From Pseudochelatococcus sp050946405 (GTDB lineage: Bacteria > Pseudomonadota > Alphaproteobacteria > Rhizobiales > Beijerinckiaceae): DNA of 64,000 bases. Every line of letters begins with the position of its first letter. Within the stretch, counting starts at the first letter, position 1. The position numbers and the translations under genes are program-made. The stretch is taken from the NCBI RefSeq assembly GCF_050946405.1, contig NZ_JBMNUS010000002.1, positions 62,001 through 126,000 on the forward strand, given 5' to 3'. The notes beneath the pieces were generated by a model. It had not been told where the DNA came from. It ran no database searches and saw nothing but the letters and a program-made list of their open reading frames with translations. Positions 8,653 to 17,100 of this stretch are shown here, piece by piece.

Positions 8653-8733
8653 GGGTAATCCTGGCTATGGGTAATCTTGGTTATGGGTAATCTTGGCCAC
8701 GGGCAGCCCCGGCCATAGGGGAGCCCCGGCCAG
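8653..8733. repeat. Five tandem ~16-bp units upstream of the acyl-CoA ligase gene
   Basis: Units start at 8653, 8669, 8685, 8701 and 8717, with a basic unit near GGGTAATCTTGGCCAT. The first three are closely alike; the last two have drifted (GGGCAGCCCCGGCCAT and AGGGGAGCCCCGGCCAG). The array lies between the divergent AraC gene and the acyl-CoA ligase start, 60 bp before the GTG, so it may form part of the leader. Confidence 0.85.
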
Positions 8734-8793
8734 TCCCGGAACGGCCTTCCGGCGCATGTCGACAAACAATCACGGACTTGTGGGAGGTTTATC

Positions 8794-10467
8794 GTGGTGC
8801 ATCAAACCGACACGTTCGAGCGCGATTACGCCCAGGCTTATGCGGCTTTCGATCCGGACGCGGCTGCGGCGACGCTCGCGGGCAATCTGGCGGACGGCGT
8901 CAACGCCTGCGTCGAGACCATCGACCGCTGGGCGGATACGGGCCGCGTCGCCTTTTACTGGGAAAGCCAGGACGGCCGCTCGGCGCAATATACCTTCGCC
9001 GAATTGCAGCGGCTTTCGGCGCGTTTCGCCCATTTCCTCACCGCGCACGGCATCGGCGCGGGCGATGTGGTGGCGGGCCTGCTGCCGCGCACGCCCGATC
9101 TCCTGATCACCATTCTGGGAACGTGGCGGGCGGGGGCGGTCTACCAGCCGCTGTTCACCGCCTTCGGTCCCAAGGCCATCGAGCACCGCCTGCGCACCAG
9201 CGGCGCGAAGCTCATCGTCACCGACACCGCGAACCGCGCCAAGCTCGACGAGGTGGAGGGGTTGACATTCAGGATCGCGCGCGTGCCCGCCGATGCGCCG
9301 CTGCCCGAGGGCGACATCGACCTCGCGGCGGAACTCGACCGGCAGTCCGACACCTTCGAGCCGGTGCTGCGCCGGGGCGGCGACCTCTTCCTGCTGATGT
9401 CGACATCGGGCACGACGGGCCTGCCCAAGGGCGTGCCGGTGCCGCTCAACGCGCTGCTGAGCTTCGCCGCCTACATGCGTGAATCCGTCGATCTGCGCCC
9501 GGACGACGTTTTCTGGAACATCGCCGATCCCGGCTGGGCCTACGGCCTTTACTACGCCGTCACCGGGCCGCTGCTGCTCGGCCACGCCACGATGTTCTAC
9601 GACGGCGGCTTCACGGTGAAGGACACCTACCGCATCATCAAGAAGTACGGCGTCACCAGCCTTGCGGGCTCGCCCACCGCCTACCGTCTGCTGATCGCCG
9701 CCGGTCCCGAGGAGGCCGCGATCGTCAAGGGGCAGTTGCGGCGCGTGAGCAGCGCCGGCGAGCCGCTCAATCCCGAAGTGATCCGCTGGTTCGCCGAGCA
9801 TCTCGATGCGCCGATCTACGACCATTACGGCCAGACGGAACTCGGCATGGTAGTATGCAACCATCATCGCCTCAAGCATACGGTGCATCAGGGTTCGGCC
9901 GGCGTGCCGCTGCCCGGCTACCGCGTGGCGATCCTCGACGAGAACCGGAAGGAACTGCCGCCGCAAACGCCGGGCGTGCTCGCCATCGACATCGCGCGCT
10001 CGCCGCTACTATGGTTCACCGGCTATCTCAACCAGCCGACGCCGGCCATCACCGGCGGCTATTACCTCACCGGCGACGTGATGGAGATGGCGGAAGACGG
10101 CAGCGTCGCCTTCGTCGGCCGCTCTGACGACGTGATCACCTCGTCGGGCTACCGCATCGGCCCCTTCGACGTGGAAAGCGCGCTCATCGAGCATCCGGCG
10201 GTGGTTGAGACGGCCGTCGTCGGCAAGCCCGATCCCGAGCGCACCGAGATCGTCAAGGCGTTCGTGGTGCTGTCGGATAAATATGCGCCCTCGGACGAAC
10301 TGGCCGAGGAACTGCGCCAGTATGTGCGCAAGCGCCTGTCGCTGCATTCCTACCCGCGCGAGATCGAGTTCGTGGCCGAACTGCCGAAAACGCCGAGCGG
10401 CAAGCTGCAACGCTTCATCCTGCGCAATCAGGAGATCGCCAAGGCCAGGGAAGCGCAGGGCGCGTAA
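8794..10467 (+). CDS. Acyl-CoA synthetase (AMP-forming), acetyl/medium-chain type
   Basis: This 557-residue adenylate-forming enzyme activates a carboxylic acid to its CoA thioester. The ATP loop MSTSGTTGLPKGVP is at about residues 208-221, YGQTELG at ~348, the TGD motif (TGDVMEM) at ~424, and the catalytic lysine in KTPSGKLQRF near residue 538. Sequence style is closer to acetyl-/medium-chain synthetases than to long-chain ones, but the substrate cannot be read from it. The GTG at 8794 follows GGGAGG; a second GTG follows immediately. It is the first gene of a five-gene operon, so it probably supplies the CoA ester that the downstream enzymes oxidise. Confidence 0.92.
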   Translation: MVHQTDTFERDYAQAYAAFDPDAAAATLAGNLADGVNACVETIDRWADTGRVAFYWESQDGRSAQYTFAELQRLSARFAHFLTAHGIGAGDVVAGLLPRTPDLLITILGTWRAGAVYQPLFTAFGPKAIEHRLRTSGAKLIVTDTANRAKLDEVEGLTFRIARVPADAPLPEGDIDLAAELDRQSDTFEPVLRRGGDLFLLMSTSGTTGLPKGVPVPLNALLSFAAYMRESVDLRPDDVFWNIADPGWAYGLYYAVTGPLLLGHATMFYDGGFTVKDTYRIIKKYGVTSLAGSPTAYRLLIAAGPEEAAIVKGQLRRVSSAGEPLNPEVIRWFAEHLDAPIYDHYGQTELGMVVCNHHRLKHTVHQGSAGVPLPGYRVAILDENRKELPPQTPGVLAIDIARSPLLWFTGYLNQPTPAITGGYYLTGDVMEMAEDGSVAFVGRSDDVITSSGYRIGPFDVESALIEHPAVVETAVVGKPDPERTEIVKAFVVLSDKYAPSDELAEELRQYVRKRLSLHSYPREIEFVAELPKTPSGKLQRFILRNQEIAKAREAQGA

Positions 10468-10485
10468 GGACAAGGAACGGACGAC

Positions 10486-11253
10486 ATGCAGATCGCGGAA
10501 AAAGTCTTTCTCATCACCGGCGGCGCGTCGGGCCTGGGCGCGACGGTGGCGGGCCATCTCGTCGCGCTGGGCGGGAAGGTGGTGCTCGCCGACATCGGCC
10601 GCGAGGCCGGCGAGGCGAAGGCGCGGGAACTGGGCGAGGCGGCCCGCTTCATCGCCACCGATGTCACCGACGCCGCTCAGGCGCAGGCGGCGGTGCAGGT
10701 GGCGGTCGAGGCCTTCGGCCGGCTCGACGGGCTGGTCAATTGCGCCGGCGTCGCGCCGGGCGAGCGCGTCATCGGCCGGGCCGGGCCGCATGCGCTTGAA
10801 AGCTTCGCCCGTGTCATCAACATCAATCTGGTCGGCACCTTCAACGTGCTGCGGCTCGCGGCGGAGGCCATCTCCCGCAACGAGCCGGGCGAGGACGGTG
10901 AGCGCGGCGTGATCGTCAACACCGCTTCCGTGGCCGCCTTCGACGGGCAGATCGGGCAGGCGGCCTATGCCGCCTCCAAGGCGGGCGTGGCGGGCCTCAC
11001 GCTGCCGGTGGCGCGCGAACTCGCCCGCTTCGGCATCCGCGTCGTCACCATCGCCCCCGGCATCTTCGAGACGCCGATGATGGCCGCGATGACGGAGGAA
11101 GTGCGCGCCTCGCTCAACGCGACGGTGCCCTTTCCGGCGCGGCTCGGCAAGCCGCCGGAATACGCGGCGCTGGTGCAGCATATCGTGGAAAACACCTATC
11201 TCAACGGCGAGGTCATCCGCCTCGACGGCGCGCTGCGGATGGCGCCGAAATAA
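10486..11253 (+). CDS. SDR family 3-hydroxyacyl-CoA dehydrogenase (type II / HSD17B10-like)
   Basis: This 255-residue short-chain dehydrogenase carries the cofactor motif TGGASGLG at residues 11-18, the NCAG motif, the catalytic serine in NTASVAAFDG and the YAASK active site. The sequence resembles type II 3-hydroxyacyl-CoA dehydrogenases, which oxidise 3-hydroxyacyl-CoA including 2-methyl-3-hydroxybutyryl-CoA. It lies 18 bp after the ligase gene and before the thiolase, consistent with the third step of beta-oxidation. The preference for branched substrates is inferred from the family and from the racemase in the same operon. Confidence 0.9.
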   Translation: MQIAEKVFLITGGASGLGATVAGHLVALGGKVVLADIGREAGEAKARELGEAARFIATDVTDAAQAQAAVQVAVEAFGRLDGLVNCAGVAPGERVIGRAGPHALESFARVININLVGTFNVLRLAAEAISRNEPGEDGERGVIVNTASVAAFDGQIGQAAYAASKAGVAGLTLPVARELARFGIRVVTIAPGIFETPMMAAMTEEVRASLNATVPFPARLGKPPEYAALVQHIVENTYLNGEVIRLDGALRMAPK

Positions 11254-11311
11254 GCTGGTGCTCAGGTAAACGGACGCCGAAATCATACGCTACTGCGAGG
11301 GAGGAACAGTC

Positions 11312-12502
11312 ATGAGTGCACAGGACCCGATCGTTATCGCCGGCTACGCCCGCACGCCGATGGGCGGTTTCCAGGGCGATTTCAAGGATGTCGCCGCCGC
11401 GCAGCTCGGTGCCGACGCCATCCGCGCCGCGCTGGCGCGCGCCGGTGTCGCCGGCGAACAGGTTGAGGAAGTCGTGTTCGGCTGTGTGTTGCCGGCGGGG
11501 CAGGGGCAGGCCCCCGCGCGCCAGGCGACGCTCGGCGCCGGCCTGCCGCTGTCGACGGGCGCGACCACCGTCAACAAGATGTGCGGCTCGGGCATGAAGG
11601 CCGCCATGCTCGCCCATGACCTCATCCTCGCCGGCAGCGCCACGGTCGCGGTGGCGGGCGGCATGGAAAGCATGAGCAACGCCCCCTATCTGCTCGACCG
11701 GGCGCGGGCCGGCTACCGCATGGGCCACGGACGGGTGCTCGACCACATGTTCCTCGACGGCCTTGAGGATGCCTACGACAAGGGCCGCCTGATGGGCACC
11801 TTCGCCGAGGATTGCGCGGAAAGCTACCAGTTCACCCGCGAGGCGCAGGACGAATACGCCATCGGCTCGCTGACGAAGGCGCAGAAGGCGATCACCGACG
11901 GCCTGTTCCGCGACGAGATCGCGCCGGTGACGGTCAAGGCCGGCAAGGCGGAGCGCGTCGTATCCGACGACGAGCAGCCGCCGAAGGCGAAATTCGACAA
12001 GATCCCGACGCTGCGCCCCGCCTTCCGCGAGGGCGGCACGGTGACGGCGGCCAATTCCTCGTCGATCTCGGACGGCGCGGCGGCGCTGGTGCTGCTGCGC
12101 CTGTCGGAGGCCCAGAAGCGCGGGCTTACGCCGCTGGCGGCGATCCGCGGCCACAGCACCCACGCGCATGCGCCGAACCTGTTCCCGACCGCGCCTATCG
12201 GCGCGATCCGGAAACTGTTCGAGCGCACCGGCTGGACGAAGAACGACGTCGACCTTTACGAGATCAACGAGGCGTTCGCGGTCGTCGCCATGGCGGCGAT
12301 CCACGATCTGGGCCTCGATGCCGCGACGGTCAACGTCCACGGCGGCGCGTGCGCGCTCGGCCACCCCATCGGCGCATCCGGCGCGCGGGTGATCGTGACG
12401 CTGCTCGCGGCGCTGAAAACCCACGGCCTGAAGCGCGGCGTCGCCTCGCTGTGCATCGGCGGCGGCGAGGCCACGGCCATCGCGGTCGAGCGGCTGAACT
12501 GA
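11312..12502 (+). CDS. Acetyl-CoA C-acyltransferase (thiolase)
   Basis: This 396-residue thiolase II family enzyme has all catalytic residues: the acyl-accepting cysteine in VNKMCGSGMK, the histidine in GHPIGASG and the C-terminal cysteine in ASLCIGGG. The NEAF motif (YEINEAFAV) is intact. It cleaves 3-oxoacyl-CoA with CoA to acetyl-CoA plus a shortened acyl-CoA. As fourth-step enzyme it fits directly after the SDR dehydrogenase. If the substrate is 2-methylacetoacetyl-CoA the products would be acetyl-CoA and propionyl-CoA. RBS GAGGGAGGAA precedes the ATG. Confidence 0.93.
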   Translation: MSAQDPIVIAGYARTPMGGFQGDFKDVAAAQLGADAIRAALARAGVAGEQVEEVVFGCVLPAGQGQAPARQATLGAGLPLSTGATTVNKMCGSGMKAAMLAHDLILAGSATVAVAGGMESMSNAPYLLDRARAGYRMGHGRVLDHMFLDGLEDAYDKGRLMGTFAEDCAESYQFTREAQDEYAIGSLTKAQKAITDGLFRDEIAPVTVKAGKAERVVSDDEQPPKAKFDKIPTLRPAFREGGTVTAANSSSISDGAAALVLLRLSEAQKRGLTPLAAIRGHSTHAHAPNLFPTAPIGAIRKLFERTGWTKNDVDLYEINEAFAVVAMAAIHDLGLDAATVNVHGGACALGHPIGASGARVIVTLLAALKTHGLKRGVASLCIGGGEATAIAVERLN

Positions 12503-12527
12503 AAAACGTGAGAGGGAGGAAGAAACC

Positions 12528-13655
12528 ATGATCCTGACGGAAGATCAGGCCGCCATTCAGGAGGCCGCGCGCCAGTTCGCGCAGGAGCGGCTGAAGCCCT
12601 TCGCGGAGGAATGGGACCGCACGAGCGAATACCCGCGCGAGGCCATGCGGGAACTCGGCGAGCTCGGCTTCCTCGGCATGCTGCTGCCGGAGGAATACGG
12701 CGGTTCGGCCGCCGGGCAGGTCGCCTACGCGCTCGCCATCGAGGAGATCGCCGCCGGCTGCGGGGCGATTTCCACCATCATGAGCGTGCACTCGTCGGTG
12801 GGCTACATGCCGATCTACCGTTACGGCACCGAGGAGCAGAAGCAGCGCTTCCTGCCGTCGCTGGCGAGCGGCGAGGCCATCGGCGGCTTCGCCCTCACCG
12901 AGCCGCAGGCGGGCTCCGACGCCAGCGCCCTGAAAACGCGCGCGGTGAAGGACGGCGATCACTACGTCATCAACGGCGCCAAGCAGTTCATCACCTCGGG
13001 CAAGACGGGCAAGGTCATCATCGTGTTCGCGGTGACCGATCCGGCGGCGGGCAAGAAGGGCATCAGCGCCTTCATCGTGCCCACCGACACGCCCGGTTAC
13101 GAGGTGGTGCGCGTCGAGCACAAGCTCGGCCTGCACCTGTCCGACACCTGCCAGCTCGCCTTCAACGATATGCGCATCCACGAGAGCCTGCTGCTCGGCA
13201 GGGAAGGGCAGGGCTACGCCATCGCGCTGTCCAATCTGGAGGGCGGGCGCATCGGCATCGCGGCGCAGTCGGTCGGCATGGCCCGCGCCGCTTTCGAGGC
13301 GGCGCGCGATTATGCGCGCGATCGGGTGACGTTCGGCAAGCCGATCGTCGAGCATCAGGCGGTCGCCTTCCGCCTTGCCGACATGGCGACGCAGATCGAG
13401 GCGGCGCGCGGGCTGGTGCTTTCCGCCGCCGCGCTGAAGGAAGCGGGCCTGCCGTGCCTGAAGCAGGCGAGCATGGCCAAGCTCTTCGCTTCCGAAATGG
13501 CGGAGCGGGTGTGCTCGGACGCCATCCAGATCCACGGCGGTTACGGCTATCTGGCCGATTTCCCCGTCGAGCGTATTTACCGTGACGTGCGCGTGTGCCA
13601 GATCTACGAGGGCACCAGCGACGTGCAGCGTATCGTCATCGCCCGCGATCTGTGA
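12528..13655 (+). CDS. Acyl-CoA dehydrogenase (short/branched-chain type)
   Basis: This 375-residue FAD-dependent acyl-CoA dehydrogenase introduces the 2,3 double bond. The FAD/substrate motif FALTEPQAGSDAS is at about residues 121-133. The catalytic glutamate of the short-chain class is in YEGTSDVQR near the C-terminus, and the QIHGGYGY motif is present. It lies 25 bp after the thiolase with RBS GAGGGAGG, and 10 bp before the racemase gene. No enoyl-CoA hydratase is encoded in this operon, so that step must be supplied elsewhere, possibly by the echA at 3102-3890. Confidence 0.93.
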   Translation: MILTEDQAAIQEAARQFAQERLKPFAEEWDRTSEYPREAMRELGELGFLGMLLPEEYGGSAAGQVAYALAIEEIAAGCGAISTIMSVHSSVGYMPIYRYGTEEQKQRFLPSLASGEAIGGFALTEPQAGSDASALKTRAVKDGDHYVINGAKQFITSGKTGKVIIVFAVTDPAAGKKGISAFIVPTDTPGYEVVRVEHKLGLHLSDTCQLAFNDMRIHESLLLGREGQGYAIALSNLEGGRIGIAAQSVGMARAAFEAARDYARDRVTFGKPIVEHQAVAFRLADMATQIEAARGLVLSAAALKEAGLPCLKQASMAKLFASEMAERVCSDAIQIHGGYGYLADFPVERIYRDVRVCQIYEGTSDVQRIVIARDL

Positions 13656-13665
13656 GGAGACCGAT

Positions 13666-14823
13666 ATGACGGAACCCGTTTCGCGCGGGCCGCTTGCCGG
13701 CGTGCGCATCGTGGAGATGGTCGGCCTCGGGCCGGGGCCGTTCGCCGCGATGTTGCTCGCCGATCTGGGCGCGGAGGTGCTGCGCATTCACCCGAAGAAC
13801 GCGCGCCCGGCGCTGCCGTTTCTGAACGGGCCGCACGATCTGCTGGCGCGCGGCCGTCCCTCCGTCGCCATCGACGCCAAGTCGGAGGCGGGCAAGGCGG
13901 CCGTGCTCGACCTCATCGGCGCCGCGGATGCGCTCATCGAGGGTTTCCGGCCGGGCGTGATGGAGCGGCTCGGGCTGGGGCCGGATGTCGCGCTGGCCAG
14001 AAACCCGCGTCTCGTCTACGGCCGCATGACCGGCTGGGGGCAGACGGGGCCGCTGGCGAAGACGGCGGGCCACGACATCAACTATCTGGCGCTCACCGGT
14101 GCGCTCAACGCCATCGGCACGAAGGGCGGGCCGCCCGCCATTCCGCTCAACCTCGTCGCGGATCTCGGCGGCGGCGGCGCGTTTCTGGCGCTCGGCATCG
14201 TCAGCGCGGTGCTTGAGGCGCGCGGATCGGGCAAGGGGCAGGTGGTGGACGCGGCGATGGTCGACGGCGTGGCGACGCTCTCCGCCATGATCATCGGCAT
14301 GCGCGCCGCCGGCCTGTGGAACAAAAGGCGCGGCGAGAACCAGCTCGACGGCGGGGCGCACTACTACGGCGTCTACGAATGCGCCGACGGCAAATGGCTC
14401 TCTGTCGGCGCCATCGAGCCGCAGTTCTACCGGCTGTTTCTGGAACTGGCGGAACTGCCGTTCGACGACTTCGCCGATCAGCACAACGAGGCGCTGTGGC
14501 CCGTCTATCGCGACAGGATCGCCGCACGCATACGCCGGAAGACCCGCGACGAATGGGCTGCCATTTATGACGGCACCGACGCCTGCGTGGCGCCGGTGCT
14601 CGATTGGGAGGAGGCGCAGGCGCATCCGCATTACGCGGCGCGCGGCACCTACGTGGAGGTGGCGGGCGTGACGCAGCCCGCCCCCGCGCCGCGCTTCGGC
14701 CGCACGCCCGGCGCGGTGGCCTCGCCGCCGCAAGCGCCGGCGGAGGATGCCGCCCCCGTGCTGGCCGGCTGGGGCTTCGACGACGCCCGCATCGCGGCGC
14801 TGCGCGAGGCCGGCGCGATCTGA
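13666..14823 (+). CDS. CaiB/BaiF family III CoA-transferase-fold protein, 2-methylacyl-CoA racemase-like
   Basis: This is a 385-residue family III CoA-transferase-fold protein. The active-site residues of alpha-methylacyl-CoA racemases are visible: histidine and neighbouring residues in AGHDINYLALTGAL, aspartate in NLVADLGGGG and glutamate in GAIEPQFY. These favour a racemase over a true CoA transferase. It would interconvert (2R)- and (2S)-2-methylacyl-CoA so that the acyl-CoA dehydrogenase can use both. The start at 13666 follows GAGGAG. As last gene of the operon it is followed by a strong hairpin. Confidence 0.88.
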   Translation: MTEPVSRGPLAGVRIVEMVGLGPGPFAAMLLADLGAEVLRIHPKNARPALPFLNGPHDLLARGRPSVAIDAKSEAGKAAVLDLIGAADALIEGFRPGVMERLGLGPDVALARNPRLVYGRMTGWGQTGPLAKTAGHDINYLALTGALNAIGTKGGPPAIPLNLVADLGGGGAFLALGIVSAVLEARGSGKGQVVDAAMVDGVATLSAMIIGMRAAGLWNKRRGENQLDGGAHYYGVYECADGKWLSVGAIEPQFYRLFLELAELPFDDFADQHNEALWPVYRDRIAARIRRKTRDEWAAIYDGTDACVAPVLDWEEAQAHPHYAARGTYVEVAGVTQPAPAPRFGRTPGAVASPPQAPAEDAAPVLAGWGFDDARIAALREAGAI

Positions 14824-14833
14824 TCCGATGCAG

Positions 14834-14870
14834 GCCGGGGCACTTCCGCTTGAAACGGAAGCGCCCCGGC
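14834..14870. terminator. Bidirectional terminator-like hairpin between convergent operons
   Basis: GCCGGGGC (34-41 of the 14800s) pairs with GCCCCGGC (14863-14870). After one mismatch, CTTCCG (14843-14848) pairs with CGGAAG (14856-14861) around a 7-nt loop. It lies between the racemase stop (14823, plus) and the ligase stop (14889, minus). It is placed to end both operons, although T-tracts are short. Confidence 0.75.
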
Positions 14871-14888
14871 TTCTGTCTGCCTTCCTGC

Positions 14889-16133
14889 TTATTTATAGTC
14901 GCGTTCGTCGGCGATGACCTTGCCGTCGTTGGGCAATTCGCCCGGCGCGGCGATCTCGACCGTGCCGCGCACCTTGGTGATGTCTTGCAGGGTCGCGGTC
15001 AGCGCGCCGATCAGCGCCTTGGCCTCGGCGGGATCGGTGACGGGCGTTTCTGCGTGCAGCGTCATGTGGTCGGCCTCGCCGGCGCGGGAGACGACGAGGC
15101 GCAGCTTGCCGATGCCGGGGTGGGCGCGGCCGATTTCGGCGATCTGCTCGGGGCGCACGAACATGCCCTTGACCTTCGTCGTCTGGTCCGCGCGGCCCAG
15201 CCAGCCGCGGATGCGCTGGTTCGTGCGCCCGCAGGGGCTGGCGCCCGGCAGGATGGCGGAGAGGTCGCCCACCGCCAGCCGGATGATCGGGTGCAGCGGA
15301 TCGAGCGCCGTCACCACCACCTCGCCGATCTCGCCCTCCGCCACCGGATCGCCGGTGCCGGGACGCACGATTTCGACGATGAGCCCTTCGTTGACGATGA
15401 GCCCCTCGCGGGCGGAGGACTCATAGGCGATGACGCCGATCTCGGCGGTGGCATAAGCCTGATAGGCTTCGACGCCGCGCTCCGCGATCTCCTTTTGCAG
15501 CGAGGGCGGGAAGGCCGCGCCGGAGACCACCGCCTTCCTGATCGATGAGACGTCCGCGCCCCTGTCGCGGGCGGTGTCGAGGAGGATCTTCAGGAAGTCC
15601 GGCGTGCCGGTATAGCCGGCGGGCCGATAGGCGGCGATGATCTGGAGTTGCGTCTCGGTGTTGCCCGGCCCGGCCGGGATCACCGGGCAGTCGAGGGCAT
15701 GGGCGCCGGAATCGAAAATGAAGCCGCCGGGCGTGAGATGATAGGAGAAGGTGTTGAGCACGATCTCGCCCTCGCGGAACCCGGCGGCATAGAGCGCGCG
15801 GGCAGACCGCCAGGCGTCGCGGCCGTTCACCTCGGGCTCGAAGATGGGGCCGGGCGAGGCGAACAGGCGCGAGTAGACGGGCGAGGGCGGCGCCAGCAGC
15901 CCGCCGAAGGGCAACTGGGCCGCATGCAGCGAAGGCAGGTCCGATTTGCGCAGCACCGGCAGGCGGGCGAGCGCGGCCCGGTCGCGGACGGCAGCGGGGT
16001 CGATTTCCGCAAGGCGCTCGGCCCAGGCGGGAAGCTCCCGCGCCGCGTCGAGCACGGCCGGAAGCGCGGCGAAAAGATCGGCTTCCCGCTCGGCAGGATC
16101 GCGGGTCTCGATCTGGTGGTTGAAGGCGGTCAT
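14889..16133 (-). CDS. Phenylacetate-CoA ligase-like AMP-forming ligase
   Basis: This is a 414-residue PaaK-type adenylate-forming ligase, a little shorter than typical PaaK. Recognisable are the YTGTPDFLK segment, the YATAEIGVIAYE active-site region and the C-terminal GRADQTTKVKGMFVRPEQI stretch. The start at 16133 follows GGAG with good spacing; the upstream open frame is the shadow of livF. It is the last gene of the LIV transporter operon. This suggests it activates the imported compound or a breakdown product, probably an aromatic or other carboxylic acid; the true substrate is unknown. Confidence 0.85.
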   Translation of the reverse strand: MTAFNHQIETRDPAEREADLFAALPAVLDAARELPAWAERLAEIDPAAVRDRAALARLPVLRKSDLPSLHAAQLPFGGLLAPPSPVYSRLFASPGPIFEPEVNGRDAWRSARALYAAGFREGEIVLNTFSYHLTPGGFIFDSGAHALDCPVIPAGPGNTETQLQIIAAYRPAGYTGTPDFLKILLDTARDRGADVSSIRKAVVSGAAFPPSLQKEIAERGVEAYQAYATAEIGVIAYESSAREGLIVNEGLIVEIVRPGTGDPVAEGEIGEVVVTALDPLHPIIRLAVGDLSAILPGASPCGRTNQRIRGWLGRADQTTKVKGMFVRPEQIAEIGRAHPGIGKLRLVVSRAGEADHMTLHAETPVTDPAEAKALIGALTATLQDITKVRGTVEIAAPGELPNDGKVIADERDYK

Positions 16134-16198
16134 GCCGTTTCTCCGCATTTTTGGAATTTCGGGAACTGTGGGGGCTTGCAGCGCCGGCGGCCGATCCG

Positions 16199-17044
16199 TC
16201 AGGACAGCCAGCGCTTGCGGCGCTTGTAACTTTTCACCTCGCGGAAGGATTTCCGGTCCGCGCCGCCGACGCCCAGATAAAATTCCTTCACGTCCTCGTT
16301 CTCGCGCAGCGCCGCCGCCTCGCCGTCCATGACGATGCGGCCCGTCTCCATGATGTAGCCATAGGTGGCGTAGCGCAGCGCGATGTTGGTGTTCTGCTCG
16401 GCAAGCAGGAAGGAGACGCCCTCCTTCGTGTTGAGCTCGCGCACGATCTCGAAGATTTCCTCCACCACCTGCGGCGCGAGGCCCATGGACGGCTCGTCGA
16501 GCAGGATCATGGAGGGCTTCGACATCATGGCGCGGCCGATGGCGCACATCTGCTGCTCGCCGCCAGAGGTGTAGCCGGCCTGCGAGTTCTTGCGCTGGCG
16601 CAGGCGGGGGAAGTAGTCGTAGACCTTTTCGAGGTCGCGCTTGACCGCGCCCCAGCCGTCGCGGCGGGTGAAGGCGCCGGTGAGCAGGTTTTCCTCGATG
16701 TTGAGGTGGCCGAAGCAATGGCGGCCCTCCATCACCTGGATGCAGCCGCGCCGCACCAGCTCGTTGGGCGACAGGCGGTCGACGCGCTCGCCCTTGAAGG
16801 CGATGTTGCCCTTGGTGACTTCGCCGCGTTCCGCATGCAGCAGGTTTGAGACGGCCTTGAGCGTCGTCGTCTTGCCCGCGCCGTTGGCGCCGAGCAGCGC
16901 CACGATGCCGCCCTTCGGCACGGTCAGCGACACGCCCTTGAGCACGAGGATGACGTGGTCGTAGATGACCTCGATGTTGTTCACCGACAGGATGGTGTCG
17001 GCCGCCGCTTCCGGCGTCGCGATGGGTGCGGGATTGAGGCTCAT
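16199..17044 (-). CDS. livF: LIV-type ABC transporter ATP-binding protein LivF
   Basis: This 281-residue ABC ATPase has Walker A GANGAGKTT, the ABC signature in the form YTSGGEQQMCAIGRA and Walker B MILLDEPSMG. The C-terminal extension (~40 residues past the usual LivF end) is basic. The start at 17044 follows GGAGGG. It pairs with LivG to energise the permease LivH/LivM at the inner membrane. A 9-bp hairpin separates it from the binding-protein gene upstream, which may lower its expression relative to that gene. Confidence 0.93.
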   Translation of the reverse strand: MSLNPAPIATPEAAADTILSVNNIEVIYDHVILVLKGVSLTVPKGGIVALLGANGAGKTTTLKAVSNLLHAERGEVTKGNIAFKGERVDRLSPNELVRRGCIQVMEGRHCFGHLNIEENLLTGAFTRRDGWGAVKRDLEKVYDYFPRLRQRKNSQAGYTSGGEQQMCAIGRAMMSKPSMILLDEPSMGLAPQVVEEIFEIVRELNTKEGVSFLLAEQNTNIALRYATYGYIMETGRIVMDGEAAALRENEDVKEFYLGVGGADRKSFREVKSYKRRKRWLS

Positions 17045-17058
17045 TCGAAAACCCTCCG

Positions 17059-17083
17059 TCCCTCTCCCGCGCGGGGAGAGGGA
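17059..17083 (-). promoter_or_regulatory. Stem-loop between binding-protein gene and livF
   Basis: TCCCTCTCC (17059-17067) pairs perfectly with GGAGAGGGA (17075-17083) around a 7-nt GC loop. It lies 17 bases after the binding-protein stop codon and just before the livF ribosome binding site. No T-tract follows, so it looks like an mRNA-stabilising or attenuating hairpin, not a full terminator. Confidence 0.65.
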
Positions 17084-17100
17084 TTTCTTGCAGGGAAAGG

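Noticed and set aside
8653..8733. CRISPR-like array
   Set aside because: Units are 16 bp with no spacers between them and no cas genes; it is a simple tandem repeat. The same applies to the array at 40692-40749.
14889..16718. N-terminal extension of the PaaK-like ligase by ~195 residues
   Set aside because: The extension is the shadow frame of livF. A good ribosome binding site and conserved start lie at 16133.
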